From Lactobacillus sp. (lineage in GTDB: Bacteria > Bacillota > Bacilli > Lactobacillales > Lactobacillaceae): DNA of 64,000 bases. Positions 25,148-35,388 of this stretch are shown here, piece by piece. Numbering within the stretch: position 1 is the first letter of the stretch; each line of letters opens with the position of its first letter. The notes under the pieces were generated by a model. It did no database searches. It saw only the letters and a program-made list of their open reading frames with translations, and was not told the DNA's origin. Location of the stretch: assembly GCA_022483245.1 (NCBI GenBank), contig JAKVNR010000001.1:930001-994000 (forward strand), in the 5' to 3' direction. A program made the position numbers and the translations under genes.

Positions 25148-25252
25148 GGTCAAAACCTCCTTGATTCCGTGATGCGGTTGAAACGGCAGGCTTTCCTTGC
25201 CTGCCTCCCACAGTAATAAACATACCAGCTTAGATTACCATCTTAGCGGTAA

Positions 25253-25804
25253 TTAGTCAACGTCCTTCTTAGCTTGGTCAAAGTTCAATTCAGCACTGGT
25301 TTGACGGCCAAACATGTCGATGGAAACAAACAGCTTTTGCTGGTCTTCTTGAATACTGGTTACTTTACCAGTTAAGCCGGCAAAGGCACCATCGTTAATC
25401 TTAACCAGATCGCCCACTTCAAAGTGCTGGGTCGGTTCAACTTCTTTTTCGCCTTGATGGTCTAAGATATGTTGAATTTCTGAATCCAGCAGCGGAGCAG
25501 GTTTAGACCCGCCGCCGTGACCGCCAACAAAGCCAGTAACGTTTGGCGTATTCCGGACAATGAACCAGCTCTCGTCAGTCATGACCATTTCAACTAAAAC
25601 GTAGCCTGGGAAAATTTTTTCTTCAATTTCCTGCTTCTTACCGCGGTACATTCCAAGTTTTTCACGTTCTGGCACAATTACTCGGAAAATGTAATCCTGC
25701 ATGCCCATGCTTTGCGCACGTGACAACAAGTCTGATTTAACTTTATCTTCGTAGCCTGAGTAAGTATGCAGTACATACCATTTTTTCTTTGCAGTTTCGA
25801 CCAT
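25253..25804 (-). CDS. nusG: Transcription termination/antitermination factor NusG
   Basis: 183-aa NusG with the NGN domain (KKWYVLHTYSGYEDKVK; FPGYVLVEM) and a C-terminal KOW motif (FEVGDLVKINDGAFAGLTGKV). It lies between secE and rplK, the conserved order. A terminator between secE and nusG implies either separate initiation or partial readthrough. Confidence 0.97.
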   Translation of the reverse strand: MVETAKKKWYVLHTYSGYEDKVKSDLLSRAQSMGMQDYIFRVIVPEREKLGMYRGKKQEIEEKIFPGYVLVEMVMTDESWFIVRNTPNVTGFVGGHGGGSKPAPLLDSEIQHILDHQGEKEVEPTQHFEVGDLVKINDGAFAGLTGKVTSIQEDQQKLFVSIDMFGRQTSAELNFDQAKKDVD

Positions 25805-25837
25805 TGTTAACTCCTTATTAGTTGTTTTTTAGCAAAT

Positions 25838-25864
25838 AAAAAAACCTCCAAAAAAAGAGGTTTT
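25838..25864 (-). terminator. Terminator between secE and nusG
   Basis: AACCTC (minus strand) pairs with GAGGTT across a T-rich loop, followed by a long T-run. Confidence 0.7.
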
Positions 25865-25895
25865 CTGTCGTTGACGTTATTATAGCACATTTAGA

Positions 25896-26066
25896 CTACA
25901 TAAACAGTCTAATTAATGTGCTGAACAGCCAATCTAAAGCACCCAAGAACAAGGCAAACAAGATGGAAACTGTCACTACGACACCTGTGTCATGACGATT
26001 TTCCTTGGCTGATGGCCAGTGAACACGGCGCATTTCAGCATTGACGCCTTTGAAAAACTTAATCAT
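25896..26066 (-). CDS. secE: Preprotein translocase subunit SecE
   Basis: 56-aa single-span membrane protein. A cytosolic amphipathic segment (FFKGVNAEMRRVHWPSAKE) is followed by one helix, the standard short Firmicute SecE. It partners the housekeeping SecY at 60 kb. It starts ATG at 26066, 7 bp after rpmG. Confidence 0.95.
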   Translation of the reverse strand: MIKFFKGVNAEMRRVHWPSAKENRHDTGVVVTVSILFALFLGALDWLFSTLIRLFM

Positions 26067-26073
26067 CTTGCTC

Positions 26074-26223
26074 TTACCTCGTTTCCTTGTGCAATGTCAT
26101 CTTGCCACAATGCTTGCAAAACTTACGCAGTTCTAACCGCTGGGTGCGATTCTTGCTAGCAGTGATGGTATAGTTTCGTGACCCGCAGACGCTGCAGGCT
26201 AAAGCAGCCTTTTTTACTGCCAT
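26074..26223 (-). CDS. rpmG: 50S ribosomal protein L33
   Basis: 49-aa zinc-type L33 with two Cys pairs (CSVC near residue 10 and CKHC near residue 37), so it is the zinc-binding paralogue. It lies directly before secE, as in Bacillus. Confidence 0.95.
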   Translation of the reverse strand: MAVKKAALACSVCGSRNYTITASKNRTQRLELRKFCKHCGKMTLHKETR

Positions 26224-26257
26224 AATCTCACCTTCCAAACTACATTATTTTAGCAAA

Positions 26258-26290
26258 CAAAAAAGCCAGCCGCAACTAGTACAACTGACT
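26258..26290 (-). terminator. Terminator upstream of rpmG
   Basis: A 9-bp stem with G-U pairs (26264-26272 / 26282-26290) and a T-run on the minus strand, downstream of the 71-aa gene. A second hairpin, GGTGGT/ACCACC, precedes it. Confidence 0.65.
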
Positions 26291-26344
26291 TGGTGGTCAA
26301 ACTATGCGTAACCACCGGGCGTAGAATTTCTTTTTAGTCGGAAA

Positions 26345-26560
26345 TTATTTCTTCAGATTGTCATTAACAAATGCTTCAATCTTGTCGTCGTCATCTTTCA
26401 GGAATGGGAGCATATCTTCTTCGGTCTTCATGGTATCTCTACCATTCTTCTCCATGAAGTAGTCCCATAGAGCATCTCTAACTGGGGTATCAGAATCGCT
26501 CCAGTCAAAAACTTCCTTCATATGACGATCCAGTAAAGCAGTTTTCATAATTTCTGCCAT
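26345..26560 (-). CDS. Small acidic protein, unknown function
   Basis: 71-aa protein starting [13 protein letters not shown], rich in Asp and Glu, with an [19 protein letters not shown] tail and no membrane segment. A perfect AGGAGGTAA SD and a downstream terminator indicate a real gene. It lies between the sigma-factor gene and rpmG. I do not recognise the family. Confidence 0.72.
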   Translation of the reverse strand: MAEIMKTALLDRHMKEVFDWSDSDTPVRDALWDYFMEKNGRDTMKTEEDMLPFLKDDDDKIEAFVNDNLKK

Positions 26561-26632
26561 TTTAAATTACCTCCTAAAAAACTCTACACCTGTAATTATA
26601 AACTATTTTTAATCATTAGGCTATTTAATCAA

Positions 26633-27181
26633 TCAATGGCAGCCCAAAAGTGACGCTTTGAATTTCTTTTTGCAGCGCTGACGAGCTTGATGTAATTGCT
26701 CATCGTTATAAATAACGGCTTGCGCCGGCAGCTGCAAATACAAACGTAAAGCGGTTAATTCTCTCGGTGATAATCTCATCAAATATTCATAATAGTCTGC
26801 GGGCAGGTCAGTCCATTCAACTGGTTCAATGCTTTCTTCTTGCACTAACCCAGCAGCCGCCGCCGATTCATAAGAAACAGCTTGTGCGTATGGCGCGCGC
26901 CGTTGTGCATATTCATAGCGCAGTAGGCTGCGGGCATGATTAGTCAGCCGCAATTTATAAAAAGACGAAAAACGCGGATTTTTCTCAGGATCAAATAAAC
27001 ATGCTGTTTCATAGCAGACTAGCATTGCTTCCTGATCCCAGTCGTCATCATCAAAGTTACGCAAATAATAATGGCGTTTAATTTTCATAATGAGTGGGGC
27101 ATAACGCACACATAATTCTTTTAAGGCAGCCCCATCTTTGTGCTGAACAAGCATCACTAATTCTAATTCTGATAATTGCAT
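26633..27181 (-). CDS. Sigma-70 family factor, SigH/ComX-like
   Basis: 182-aa alternative sigma factor. The region 2 core is visible as YAPLIMKIKRHYYLRNFDDDDWDQEAMLVCYETACLFD, and the C-terminal half (LSPRELTALRLYL) fits region 4. The location between rlmB and rpmG-secE-nusG equals that of sigH in Bacillus. In lactobacilli such genes are called sigH or comX and may drive late competence genes; activity here is unproven. The ATG at 27181 follows AGGAGG; an upstream frame adds 13 residues that cover the SD. Confidence 0.85.
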   Translation of the reverse strand: MQLSELELVMLVQHKDGAALKELCVRYAPLIMKIKRHYYLRNFDDDDWDQEAMLVCYETACLFDPEKNPRFSSFYKLRLTNHARSLLRYEYAQRRAPYAQAVSYESAAAAGLVQEESIEPVEWTDLPADYYEYLMRLSPRELTALRLYLQLPAQAVIYNDEQLHQARQRCKKKFKASLLGCH

Positions 27182-27211
27182 CGGCTTTATCCTCCTATCA
27201 GCAGGATAAAG

Positions 27212-27246
27212 AAAAAACACAGGCGCCTTGAAGGGAACCTGTGTTT
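27212..27246 (-). terminator. Terminator of the cysS-mrnC-rlmB operon
   Basis: A 9-bp stem AAACACAGG / CCTGTGTTT (27215-27223 / 27238-27246) followed by T's on the minus strand, 25 bp past the rlmB stop. Confidence 0.85.
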
Positions 27247-27270
27247 AATTTTGTAAACCGATAGATCTGT

Positions 27271-28029
27271 CTAGTGGTTTTCAGACAAAGGATGACGGCT
27301 GTTGAACATTTGGTAAAGAAGAATGCCAGTTGACACTGACGCATTTAAAGATTGAACGTGACCAATCATTGGCAAAGTCAAAGTCGCATCTACAGTCTGC
27401 TTGAGTAAATGTGAAACGCCTTTACCTTCATTGCCAATAACCAACACGGTTTTACCGTTTGCATTCCATTCACGATAGTCTTGTCCCTGCATATCTGTCC
27501 CAAACAGCCAGTAGCCCTGCTTTTTCAGCATTTTAGCTGTTTGAACCAAATTATTAACCCGGCAAACAGGAACATAATCAATGGCGCCGGTTGAAGTTTT
27601 AGCAACGACTGAAGTTAAACCAGTCGCATGCCGCTTGGGAATGATAACGGCATCTACGCCAGTTGCATCAGCCGTCCGCAAAATTCCACCCAAATTGTGG
27701 GGGTCTTCAATTGAATCCAGCATTAACAAAAATGGCTGCTTACCAGCTTGGTCAAACTCAGCCAGCAGTTCATCTAGATCTGCATAAGAAAAACTTGCTA
27801 CCGCAATGACAATTCCTTGGTGATTGCCTGCCACTAATTGATCCAATTTGCTTTTAGGAGCATTTTGCACAACTAATCTTTTTTGCTTAGCCAGTCGGTA
27901 AACTTCATCAGCAAAACTTGCCTGCACACCTTGTTGCAAGAAAATTTTATTAATTTGACCTGCGGATTGTGTGCGCAAATAATCTATTGCAGCATGCCGG
28001 CCATATACAAAATCAGTTTTTGAACTCAT
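27271..28029 (-). CDS. rlmB: 23S rRNA (guanosine-2'-O)-methyltransferase RlmB (TrmH/SpoU family)
   Basis: 252-aa SPOUT-class enzyme. An N-terminal substrate-binding domain ([11 protein letters not shown]) is followed by the knotted domain with motifs [30 protein letters not shown] and [15 protein letters not shown]. The ATG at 28029 lies inside the mrnC end (17-bp overlap). It is grouped with mrnC and cysS as in Bacillus yacO. Confidence 0.93.
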   Translation of the reverse strand: MSSKTDFVYGRHAAIDYLRTQSAGQINKIFLQQGVQASFADEVYRLAKQKRLVVQNAPKSKLDQLVAGNHQGIVIAVASFSYADLDELLAEFDQAGKQPFLLMLDSIEDPHNLGGILRTADATGVDAVIIPKRHATGLTSVVAKTSTGAIDYVPVCRVNNLVQTAKMLKKQGYWLFGTDMQGQDYREWNANGKTVLVIGNEGKGVSHLLKQTVDATLTLPMIGHVQSLNASVSTGILLYQMFNSRHPLSENH

Positions 28030-28462
28030 AGTCTGCCAAGCCTCCATTCTCAACTTGCTGAATACACCAGTTTCCTAGTTCTTCAATGCGGTCTTGCTTG
28101 CCAGTTAATGATAAGTAGCCAAAAACTGCTTCAAAACCCGTGGATAATTTATAGGTGCTGACCTTCGTATTTTTAGCATGAGTATGACTAGTTGCATTCC
28201 GGCCGCGTTTAAAAACTGTCAGTTCTGTTTCAGTTAAAACCTGCTCCGCTTGCATTTTCGTGACCAAAGCCGCTTGCGCCTTGGCTGACACATAGTGCGT
28301 TGCCCAATGCTGCAACCGGTTAGGCCGCGTCACGCCGCCTTTGACTAAGTGCTGCCGAATTAAGATTTCGTAGGCAGCATCCCCAACATAAGCCAAAGCA
28401 ATGGGCCCCACCGTTGCCGGGTCAAACTCAGCCTCTGAAAGGTTATGTACGTTAATCCTCAA
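28013..28462 (-). CDS. mrnC: Mini-ribonuclease 3 (MrnC)
   Basis: 149-aa RNase III catalytic domain without a dsRNA-binding domain, which matures 23S rRNA ends. The signature [17 protein letters not shown] holds the catalytic acidic residues. The start is TTG at 28462, 7 nt behind GAGGTGG and overlapping cysS by 11 bp; longer frames lie inside cysS. Confidence 0.93.
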   Translation of the reverse strand: MRINVHNLSEAEFDPATVGPIALAYVGDAAYEILIRQHLVKGGVTRPNRLQHWATHYVSAKAQAALVTKMQAEQVLTETELTVFKRGRNATSHTHAKNTKVSTYKLSTGFEAVFGYLSLTGKQDRIEELGNWCIQQVENGGLADYEFKN

Positions 28463-29870
28463 GCTTAGTCCACCTCGTTCCTTGCGGGGTATCTTGCAGC
28501 TTGATGCCCATTGCTTGGAGCTGATCACGCAATTGGTCGCTTTTAGCCCAGTCTTTTTGAGCCCGTGCTTCGTCACGTTCTTTAACTAAAGCTTCAATTT
28601 TAGCATCGCCCGCCTGGTCATTAGTTGAAAATTCAAGTCCAAAAATACCCAGCCAAGTTTGCAGCTGTTGGCTGAAGGCCTGAACAAACTCTTTATCAAT
28701 TTGCGGTTTTTGCAGGTGTTCGTTCATTGACGTGACTAAACTGTAAAGCGCGGTCAGGGCGTTTTGAACATTAAAATCATCATCCATCGCAGCTTCAAAG
28801 TCTCGCTTAGTTTGGCTTAGCAGTTCATGCATGGCTGGATCTGCTTTAGCAGCAGTTTGATCTTGCAAGCGAAAAGCTGCAGTTTGCAGCACATTCTTAA
28901 ACCGGTCAACTGCAGTTTTTGCTTGTTGCAAATTATCATCGGAAAAGTTCAATTGCCGGCGATATTGGACACTTGCCATGAAGAAGCGCAGCACTTGTGG
29001 ATCAATTGTTTGCAAGGCTTCCCGCACAGTCACGAAATTATGCAGGGACTTAGACATTTTTTCAGCTTCTGCTCCCACGGTCACAAAGCCATTGTGCAGC
29101 CAATAATCCACAAACTTCTGCCCAGTTTTTGCTTCTGATTGAGCGATTTCATTTTCATGGTGTGGAAATTCCAAATCTTCCCCGCCGCCATGGATATCAA
29201 TCGTTTCACCTAAATATTTCGTAGCCATCACTGAACATTCAATATGCCAGCCCGGTCTACCTTTGCCCCACGGCGAATCCCAAGCAATTTCATCTGGCTC
29301 TTTTTGCGTTTTCCACAATGCAAAGTCGATTGGGTCCTCTTTTTGAGCTTGTTCTTCAGCACTGATATGTTCAGAGGCGCCCTCTTCCAACTGATCAATA
29401 TTTTGTCCAGACAGTTGACCATAATGCGGAAACTTAGCTGCCCGGTAAAAAACATTGCCAGACTCCACATAGGCATAACCTTTATCAAGCAAAGTTTGAA
29501 TAAAAGCGATAATTTCTTTGATTTCATGCGTTGCCCGCGGGTGAAGCGTAGCTGGTTCAACATTTAAGGCAGCGGTATCTTCAAGATAAGCCTTAATGAA
29601 TTTATCGGCCAACTTGGGGACAGTCGTCCCTTCGGTCCGTGCTTCATTGATCATCTTGTCATCGACATCAGTAAAATTCGATACATATTTTACTTGGTAG
29701 CCCCGGTATTCAAAGTAGCGGCGAATCACGTCAAAAGCGATTACGCTGCGGGCATTGCCAATGTGGATGTAATTGTAAACAGTTGGTCCACACACGTACA
29801 TCTTGATTTGCCCAGGAGTGAGCGGTTTAAATTCTTCTTTTTGGCGAGTGAGGGTATTAAAAACTTTCAC
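28452..29870 (-). CDS. cysS: Cysteine-tRNA ligase
   Basis: Class I aminoacyl-tRNA synthetase of 472 aa. The HIGH-type motif is HIGN within [11 protein letters not shown], the zinc/Cys site includes CGPTVYN and the later GWHIECSVM, and KMSKS lies at [10 protein letters not shown]. The start is probably GTG at 29870 ([10 protein letters not shown]), the usual N-terminus, although no strong SD is present. Other in-frame starts upstream add unconserved residues. Confidence 0.94.
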   Translation of the reverse strand: MKVFNTLTRQKEEFKPLTPGQIKMYVCGPTVYNYIHIGNARSVIAFDVIRRYFEYRGYQVKYVSNFTDVDDKMINEARTEGTTVPKLADKFIKAYLEDTAALNVEPATLHPRATHEIKEIIAFIQTLLDKGYAYVESGNVFYRAAKFPHYGQLSGQNIDQLEEGASEHISAEEQAQKEDPIDFALWKTQKEPDEIAWDSPWGKGRPGWHIECSVMATKYLGETIDIHGGGEDLEFPHHENEIAQSEAKTGQKFVDYWLHNGFVTVGAEAEKMSKSLHNFVTVREALQTIDPQVLRFFMASVQYRRQLNFSDDNLQQAKTAVDRFKNVLQTAAFRLQDQTAAKADPAMHELLSQTKRDFEAAMDDDFNVQNALTALYSLVTSMNEHLQKPQIDKEFVQAFSQQLQTWLGIFGLEFSTNDQAGDAKIEALVKERDEARAQKDWAKSDQLRDQLQAMGIKLQDTPQGTRWTKLED

Positions 29871-29930
29871 GGCTGACACTGCTTTCTTTTTAAAATAGCT
29901 ACTTTCTATCTTAACTAATTTTGCCAAAAT

Positions 29931-29960
29931 AAAACAGAAGCTGCTCACTGACAGCTTCTG
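29931..29960 (-). terminator. Terminator of gltX
   Basis: A 9-bp perfect stem CAGAAGCTG / CAGCTTCTG (29935-29943 / 29952-29960) with T's on the minus strand, 18 bp past the gltX stop. Confidence 0.85.
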
Positions 29961-29977
29961 TTTTTTGGTAATAAAAA

Positions 29978-31477
29978 TTATAAACCGTTCTTTGCCATTT
30001 GAGCCAAGGTCAGGTCTAAGTGCTGTACTACCCGGTCTTTACCCAGCAGTTCCATAGCTTCACCGATGCCAGGGCCAACCATTGAACGCGTAGTAGCAAT
30101 TCTGATTGGCATAAACAGCGGCCGGCCTTTTACGCCAGTTTCGTGCCGCGTAGCCTGAATGGCATTCATAATTTGCGCAGAAGTAAAGCGTGGAAGCAAG
30201 TCCAACTGCCGCTTGAATTCTTCAATTACGCCGCGGCCATCGTCTTTTCTAATTTCATCAATTTCTTCATCAGACAAGTCGCTTGGATCTTCAAAGAAAA
30301 TTGAAGTCAATTCCACAATCTGTTGCGTGTAAGACATCTGGACAGCGTAAATGTTAACCAATTGCCGTACCCATTCAATCTTTTGCGGAGTTGGGTTTTC
30401 TTCAACCCGGCCAGCTGCTTGCAAACTCTTCAAAGCTAAATCTAATAAAGTGTCACGGTCAGCTTTCTTAATGTACTGGTTGTTAACCCAATCCAGTTTC
30501 TTTTGGTCAAACGCAGCTGGTGACTTTGACAAACGCTTTGGATCAAATTGCTTGATGAATTGCCGCTTGGTGAAGATTTCACTTTCGCCCTCTGGTGACC
30601 ATCCTAACAAAGTAATGAAGTTGAACATTGCTTCTGGCAGGTAACCTAAATCACGGTATTGTTCAATAAACTGCAAGACTGATTCATCACGCTTGGACAG
30701 CTTCTTACCAGTAGCAGCATTAATGATCAACGTCATGTGGCCAAATTTAGGTGGTTCCCAGCCTAAAGCTTCATAAACTACTAATTGCTTTGGCGTGTTG
30801 GAAACGTGGTCATCACCCCGTAAAACGTGGGTAATTTCCATTAAATGGTCATCGATAACCACGGCAAAGTTATAAGTTGGCATCCCATCACGTTTTTGGA
30901 TGACAAAATCACCGCCGATAGTATCTGAATCAAATTCCAAGTGGCCCTTAACGATATCGTCCCAAGCATAGGTTTCTTTTTCAGGAATGTGGATCCGGAC
31001 AACTGGCTTTAAGCCCTTAGCTTCAGCTGCTGCTTGCGCTGCCTTAATTTCATCAGCGTTCATGCCCTCATATTCATAAGTGTAGTGAGGAGCAATCCCC
31101 ATGGCGCGCTGTTCTTCACGCTGGGCTTCCAGTTCTTCTTCAGTCTTGTATGAGTAGTAGGCCTTGCCTTCATCCAGTAATTGCTGAATGTATTTGTTGT
31201 AAATGTCCTTGCGTTCAGATTGACGGTATGGGCCGTAGTCGCCGCCCTTATCGGGGCCTTCGTCCCAGTCAATGCCAAGCCAGTGCAAGTTTTCCATTTG
31301 AGATTTAGAACCGCCCTTAACATTACGCTTTTGGTCGGTATCTTCAATTCTCAACACTAAAGTACCCTTGTTATGACGGGCAAACAGGTAGTTGAACAAT
31401 GCGGTACGAGCGTTACCAATGTGCAGGTGACCAGTTGGGCTAGGTGCATATCTAACGCGGATTTTTTGTTTAGCCAA
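29978..31477 (-). CDS. gltX: Glutamate-tRNA ligase
   Basis: 499-aa class I synthetase. N-terminal [24 protein letters not shown] contains the HIGH-type motif, and KLSKR is the KMSKS equivalent. In bacteria lacking GlnRS it also charges tRNA-Gln for later amidation; whether that holds here is not visible. The start is TTG at 31477 ([10 protein letters not shown]), 8 nt behind AAAGAGG. The ATG nearby is out of frame and leads to an early stop. Confidence 0.96.
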   Translation of the reverse strand: MAKQKIRVRYAPSPTGHLHIGNARTALFNYLFARHNKGTLVLRIEDTDQKRNVKGGSKSQMENLHWLGIDWDEGPDKGGDYGPYRQSERKDIYNKYIQQLLDEGKAYYSYKTEEELEAQREEQRAMGIAPHYTYEYEGMNADEIKAAQAAAEAKGLKPVVRIHIPEKETYAWDDIVKGHLEFDSDTIGGDFVIQKRDGMPTYNFAVVIDDHLMEITHVLRGDDHVSNTPKQLVVYEALGWEPPKFGHMTLIINAATGKKLSKRDESVLQFIEQYRDLGYLPEAMFNFITLLGWSPEGESEIFTKRQFIKQFDPKRLSKSPAAFDQKKLDWVNNQYIKKADRDTLLDLALKSLQAAGRVEENPTPQKIEWVRQLVNIYAVQMSYTQQIVELTSIFFEDPSDLSDEEIDEIRKDDGRGVIEEFKRQLDLLPRFTSAQIMNAIQATRHETGVKGRPLFMPIRIATTRSMVGPGIGEAMELLGKDRVVQHLDLTLAQMAKNGL

Positions 31478-31549
31478 AATTCATGCCTCTTTCAATGTGA
31501 AATTACAACTCAGTTTAGTTTAGCTTTTTCAAGTCAAAAGTTCAATCTG

Positions 31550-32929
31550 TCAGCTAAAAAGCAGCTTTAATAAATGCGGCAGGCTCGCTACTCCTACCAC
31601 TTCAATATCTGCTAATTGCTGTAATTGCGGAGTAACGTTATGACGCGGTAAAAAAATGCGTTTAAAACCAGTCTTAGCGGCTTCTTTGACGCGTACATCA
31701 CACTTATTAATGCGGCGGACCTCGCCAGTCAAACCTATTTCGCCAGCAAAACAATCTGTAGCAGAAATCGCTTTGTTCTTATAAGACGACGCAACCGCGG
31801 CTGCCAAAGCCAAATCAATCGCTGGCTCAGTTAATTTCAACCCACCAGTGACCATTAAAAAAGCATCTTGATTTTGCAGCATTAAATTTCCACGTTTTTC
31901 TAAAACCGCTAGCAGCAAAGCTAGCCGGTTATAGTCGACACCCGCAGCTGTTCGCTTGGCATAGCCAAAAGCTGTTGGCGTAACTAAGGCTTGCACTTCT
32001 GCTAAGAGCGGCCGTGTTCCTTCTAGTGATACTGCCACAGCTGAACCATTAGCATTTGGCAAACGTTCATCTAAGAAAAAGGCCGATGGGTTATCAACTT
32101 CTTGCAAGCCTTGATTAGTCATTTCAAACATGCCTAATTCGTTAGCTGCTCCGAACCGGTTCTTTACTGAATGCAAAATTCGGTAAGAATGGTGTTCATC
32201 GCCCTCAAAATAAAGCACAGTATCAACCATGTGCTCCATAATTTTTGGCCCAGCAATTGCTCCTTCTTTAGTCACATGACCGATGACGAAAATAGTAATT
32301 TTTTCGTTTTTGGCAATTTTCATCAACTCTGTCGTCACTTCACGTACTTGTGAAGCTGAACCAATCATGGAATCTAAACTCGGCTCGTTCATCGTTTGAA
32401 TCGAATCAATCACGACAAAGTCTGGTTTTAAATCGTTAATCTGGGCCCGGATATCATGCATATTAGTTTCAGGATACAGGATAATGTTAGAATTGCCGGC
32501 ACCTAGCCGGTCAGCCCGTAGTTTAATCTGCGCCGCTGACTCTTCACCAGACACATATAAAATTTTGTAGTTCTGAGCCAAATCATCGGTAATCTGTAGC
32601 ATTAAAGTCGATTTGCCGATCCCAGGATCTCCGCCGATCAGCACTAATGAACCAGGTACAATCCCGCCGCCCAATACGCGATTCAGTTCAGAAAACTTAG
32701 TCTTAATCCGCTGTTCATCTTTAGCTTCGACATTATGCAGCCGGATTGGCTGACTGCCGCCAGTTTTAGTAATTAGCCGGCTAGCCGTGGCTTTACTAGA
32801 GACTTTTTGAACTTCTTGCGTTTCAGCCACCAATTGATTCCAGGCGCCGCAATTAGGACAGCGCCCAAGATACGAAACTGAAATATAACCGCAATTACGG
32901 CAGCGATAGCGGGTTTTGCTTTTCGCCAT
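31550..32929 (-). CDS. radA: DNA repair protein RadA
   Basis: 459-aa RecA-like branch-migration protein. An N-terminal C4 zinc finger (CRNCGY..., CPNCGAWN), P-loop GGDPGIGKST, the RadA motif KNRFGAANELG, and a C-terminal Lon-like domain are all present. It immediately follows dut. Confidence 0.96.
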   Translation of the reverse strand: MAKSKTRYRCRNCGYISVSYLGRCPNCGAWNQLVAETQEVQKVSSKATASRLITKTGGSQPIRLHNVEAKDEQRIKTKFSELNRVLGGGIVPGSLVLIGGDPGIGKSTLMLQITDDLAQNYKILYVSGEESAAQIKLRADRLGAGNSNIILYPETNMHDIRAQINDLKPDFVVIDSIQTMNEPSLDSMIGSASQVREVTTELMKIAKNEKITIFVIGHVTKEGAIAGPKIMEHMVDTVLYFEGDEHHSYRILHSVKNRFGAANELGMFEMTNQGLQEVDNPSAFFLDERLPNANGSAVAVSLEGTRPLLAEVQALVTPTAFGYAKRTAAGVDYNRLALLLAVLEKRGNLMLQNQDAFLMVTGGLKLTEPAIDLALAAAVASSYKNKAISATDCFAGEIGLTGEVRRINKCDVRVKEAAKTGFKRIFLPRHNVTPQLQQLADIEVVGVASLPHLLKLLFS

Positions 32930-33481
32930 CTAATATCCTCCTTTGCCAGATGACCCAAAGCCACCAGTGCGCGGACGATCAACAGGCTGGTCATCATCAG
33001 TTTTTAAAATTGGCATAAAAATTGCTTGGGCCACGCTTTCGCCTTTGCGAATATGACAATCGCGCACCCCATAATTAATGAGCTGAATATGAATTTGCCC
33101 CTCATCAGTTGGATTATCATAATAATCGCTATCAATTACACCGATTCCGTTAGGTAAATTAAACCGCCGTTTAGTCGTGTTTGAAGAGCGATTAGCAATG
33201 ATGAGCATTTCATCAGCCGGAAAATACGCCTTCACGCCAGTTGGCACCATTGTTGGTTTCAAGATTTGATCGGCTTGGCGAAAATCGCTTTCAGCTAAAT
33301 AATGGCCATTTCTAATTAAGCGAAAGATCCGGACAAACCCCAGCCGCCAAATGCTTGGAATCACGATATCTTCGGCTGCTTCTAAATCATAGCCCGCACT
33401 GCCTGGCGTTTGCCGGCGCGGCAAGTGAATGCCTTGCCCGCGATAAGCTTCACAAATTTCAAATCCACGTGTTTTTTCCAT
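32930..33481 (-). CDS. dut: dUTP diphosphatase
   Basis: 183-aa trimeric-type dUTPase. Motif I PGSAGYDLEAAED, motif III-like NGIGVIDSDYYDN, and the C-terminal glycine-rich arm RTGGFGSSGKGGY, which closes the active site. A segment of about 30 residues after motif I (SIWRLGFVRIF...) enlarges it relative to the 145-150 aa minimal form, as in some Firmicute and phage dUTPases. It directly abuts radA. Confidence 0.93.
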   Translation of the reverse strand: MEKTRGFEICEAYRGQGIHLPRRQTPGSAGYDLEAAEDIVIPSIWRLGFVRIFRLIRNGHYLAESDFRQADQILKPTMVPTGVKAYFPADEMLIIANRSSNTTKRRFNLPNGIGVIDSDYYDNPTDEGQIHIQLINYGVRDCHIRKGESVAQAIFMPILKTDDDQPVDRPRTGGFGSSGKGGY

Positions 33482-33559
33482 TTTATTTAGTCCTTAATTT
33501 AAGTCCGCTATAATTAATTACGCAATTACTTCTTTATTTTAACCTCTAGGAGGGTAAAA

Positions 33560-33838
33560 ATGATCGATTTCGATCCGCAAACTTTAGCTTTTAGTCAAAA
33601 AAATGGCGAGGAGCTAACCGCCAAACTAACTTGTACTTTGCTTGCAGACAGGCAAGTTTTAGTCCTAAACCATATTTTTATTAACCCAGCTGTGCAAAAC
33701 CAAACAGGGCAATTAGGAATCGGCCTAGTTAAAGCCGCCCTAAGCTATGCCCAAGAAAAGCAGCTCAAGCTCTGGCCACTAGGGCCCGCAGCACTTGCTG
33801 CTTGCCAAAGCATCCCGGCTGTCCAAGCACGGTGGTAG
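33560..33838 (+). CDS. GNAT-like N-acetyltransferase domain protein (short YjdJ/NATD1 type)
   Basis: 92-aa protein. Its core HIFINPAVQNQTGQLGIGLVKAALSYAQEKQLKLWPLGPAA matches the short GNAT family in which the Q/RxxGxG/A acetyl-CoA loop is followed by a helix and a Pro-rich strand. The loop here reads QTGQLGIG. The substrate is unknown. A perfect AGGAGGG SD precedes ATG 33560. It is divergent from dut and precedes pepC. Confidence 0.75.
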   Translation: MIDFDPQTLAFSQKNGEELTAKLTCTLLADRQVLVLNHIFINPAVQNQTGQLGIGLVKAALSYAQEKQLKLWPLGPAALAACQSIPAVQARW

Positions 33839-33897
33839 CATAAACCCGTTAAGTAGTTTAGAATAGAAAATGAACTATTTTAAGGAGGAATTACTTC

Positions 33898-35247
33898 ATG
33901 AGTCAAGAAATTACTCGCGCAGACGTTGATAAGTTTACCCAAGACTTAGCCAACCACCCTGCTGCTAAAGTTGCTAGCCGTGCTGCCCAAGAAAATGGTA
34001 TTTTTAAGGCTAGTCAAGCTTTACAAACTAAGATCGATTTAAACCCAACTTTTTCAGTTGAAATCGATACGGGCAAGCCAGCCGACCAAAAGCGTTCAGG
34101 CCGCTGCTGGATGTTCTCAGCTTTAAACACCATGCGTCACCCGCTGCAAAAGAAATACAAGCTGAAGGATTTTGAATTATCCCAAAACTACACCAACTTC
34201 TGGGACAAGTTTGAAAAATCAAATTGGTTCTTTGAAAACGTAATTAATTCTGCTGGCAAGCCATTAGGCGACCGGAAAGTTGCCTTCTTGTTCGCCACTC
34301 CACAACAAGATGGCGGTCAATGGGACATGCTGTGCGGCATCATCGAAAAGTACGGGATTGTGCCTAAGTATGTTTACCCAGAAACTGCTAACTCAAACAA
34401 CTCTAGCGCTTTAAACGACACTTTGAACACTTTGCTGCGTAAGGATGGTTTGGAACTGCGGCAAATGATCAAAGACGGTAAAAATCAAGAAGCTGTTGAA
34501 AACCGCAAAGAAGAAATGCTGAATGATGTTTTCCGCGTCTTAGCTATTTCCTTAGGCGTTCCACCAAAGAAGTTTGACTTCGAATACAAGGATGACGATG
34601 GCAACTACCACCGTGACGCTGATTTAACGCCGTTAGACTTCTACCACAAGTATGTTGATTTAGACCTGGAAAATCATATTTCCACTATTAATTCACCAAC
34701 TGACGACAAGCCATACCACAAGGTCTTCTCAGTTGAATACTTGGGCAACATTAAAGGTGGCCGGCAAGTTCGTCACTTAAACTTAAAAGTTGACGAAATG
34801 AAGCAATTGGTCATTAAGCAATTGCAAGCCGGCGAAGTTGTGTGGTTTGGTTCTAACGTAGTTAAGGATTCAGAACGTCAAGCCGGACTGCTAGATACTG
34901 CTTTGTACCGCCGCGACGAATTGTTCGACGTTGACTTATCAATGTCAAAGGGCGACATGCTTGATTCAGGCGAATCAATGATGGACCACGCCATGGTCAT
35001 TACAGGTGTTGATTTAGTTGATGGTAAGCCAACCAAGTGGAAGATTGAAAACTCTTGGGGTGAAAAGCCTGGCTTTAAGGGTTACTTCGTTATGAGCGAC
35101 AAGTGGTTTGATTCATTTGTTTACCAAGCAGTTATCAACAAGAAGTACCTGCCAGCTGACTTGCAAAAGGCATATGATGAAGGCGTGCAAGCACCAATTC
35201 AATTATTGCCATGGGACCCAATGGGTGCATTAGCTTTTAAATATTAA
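33898..35247 (+). CDS. pepC: C1-family cysteine aminopeptidase (PepC type)
   Basis: 449-aa bleomycin-hydrolase-like peptidase, a cytosolic hexameric enzyme that completes peptide degradation. Catalytic Cys lies in GRCWMFSALN (about residue 70), His in DHAMVITG and Asn in ENSWGE. The C-terminus WDPMGALAFKY occupies the active-site cleft in this family and fixes aminopeptidase specificity; here it extends a few residues beyond the usual ALA ending. Length equals PepC; endopeptidase relatives PepE and PepG are alternatives. The SD is AAGGAGG. Confidence 0.9.
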   Translation: MSQEITRADVDKFTQDLANHPAAKVASRAAQENGIFKASQALQTKIDLNPTFSVEIDTGKPADQKRSGRCWMFSALNTMRHPLQKKYKLKDFELSQNYTNFWDKFEKSNWFFENVINSAGKPLGDRKVAFLFATPQQDGGQWDMLCGIIEKYGIVPKYVYPETANSNNSSALNDTLNTLLRKDGLELRQMIKDGKNQEAVENRKEEMLNDVFRVLAISLGVPPKKFDFEYKDDDGNYHRDADLTPLDFYHKYVDLDLENHISTINSPTDDKPYHKVFSVEYLGNIKGGRQVRHLNLKVDEMKQLVIKQLQAGEVVWFGSNVVKDSERQAGLLDTALYRRDELFDVDLSMSKGDMLDSGESMMDHAMVITGVDLVDGKPTKWKIENSWGEKPGFKGYFVMSDKWFDSFVYQAVINKKYLPADLQKAYDEGVQAPIQLLPWDPMGALAFKY

Positions 35248-35267
35248 TAACTGCTAATTAGCAAAAT

Positions 35268-35296
35268 AAAAAGCTGCTCAAATGAGCAGCTTTTTT
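35268..35296 (+). terminator. Terminator of pepC
   Basis: AAAGCTGCTCA / TGAGCAGCTTT hairpin with T-run, about 20 bp past the pepC stop. Confidence 0.85.
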
Positions 35297-35388
35297 GCAT
35301 GGAAAATATTTTTATTCTTTTGCTATTTGCGGCAAATTTGGGACCTTGATAAACTAAGATTAAGTTAGTAGTTAATAAGGATAAAATC

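Noticed and set aside
25190..25215. Terminator between nusG and rplK
   Set aside because: The GGCAGGC/GCCTGCC hairpin is not followed by a T-run on the minus strand, so it is not a standard intrinsic terminator; a leader structure is possible.
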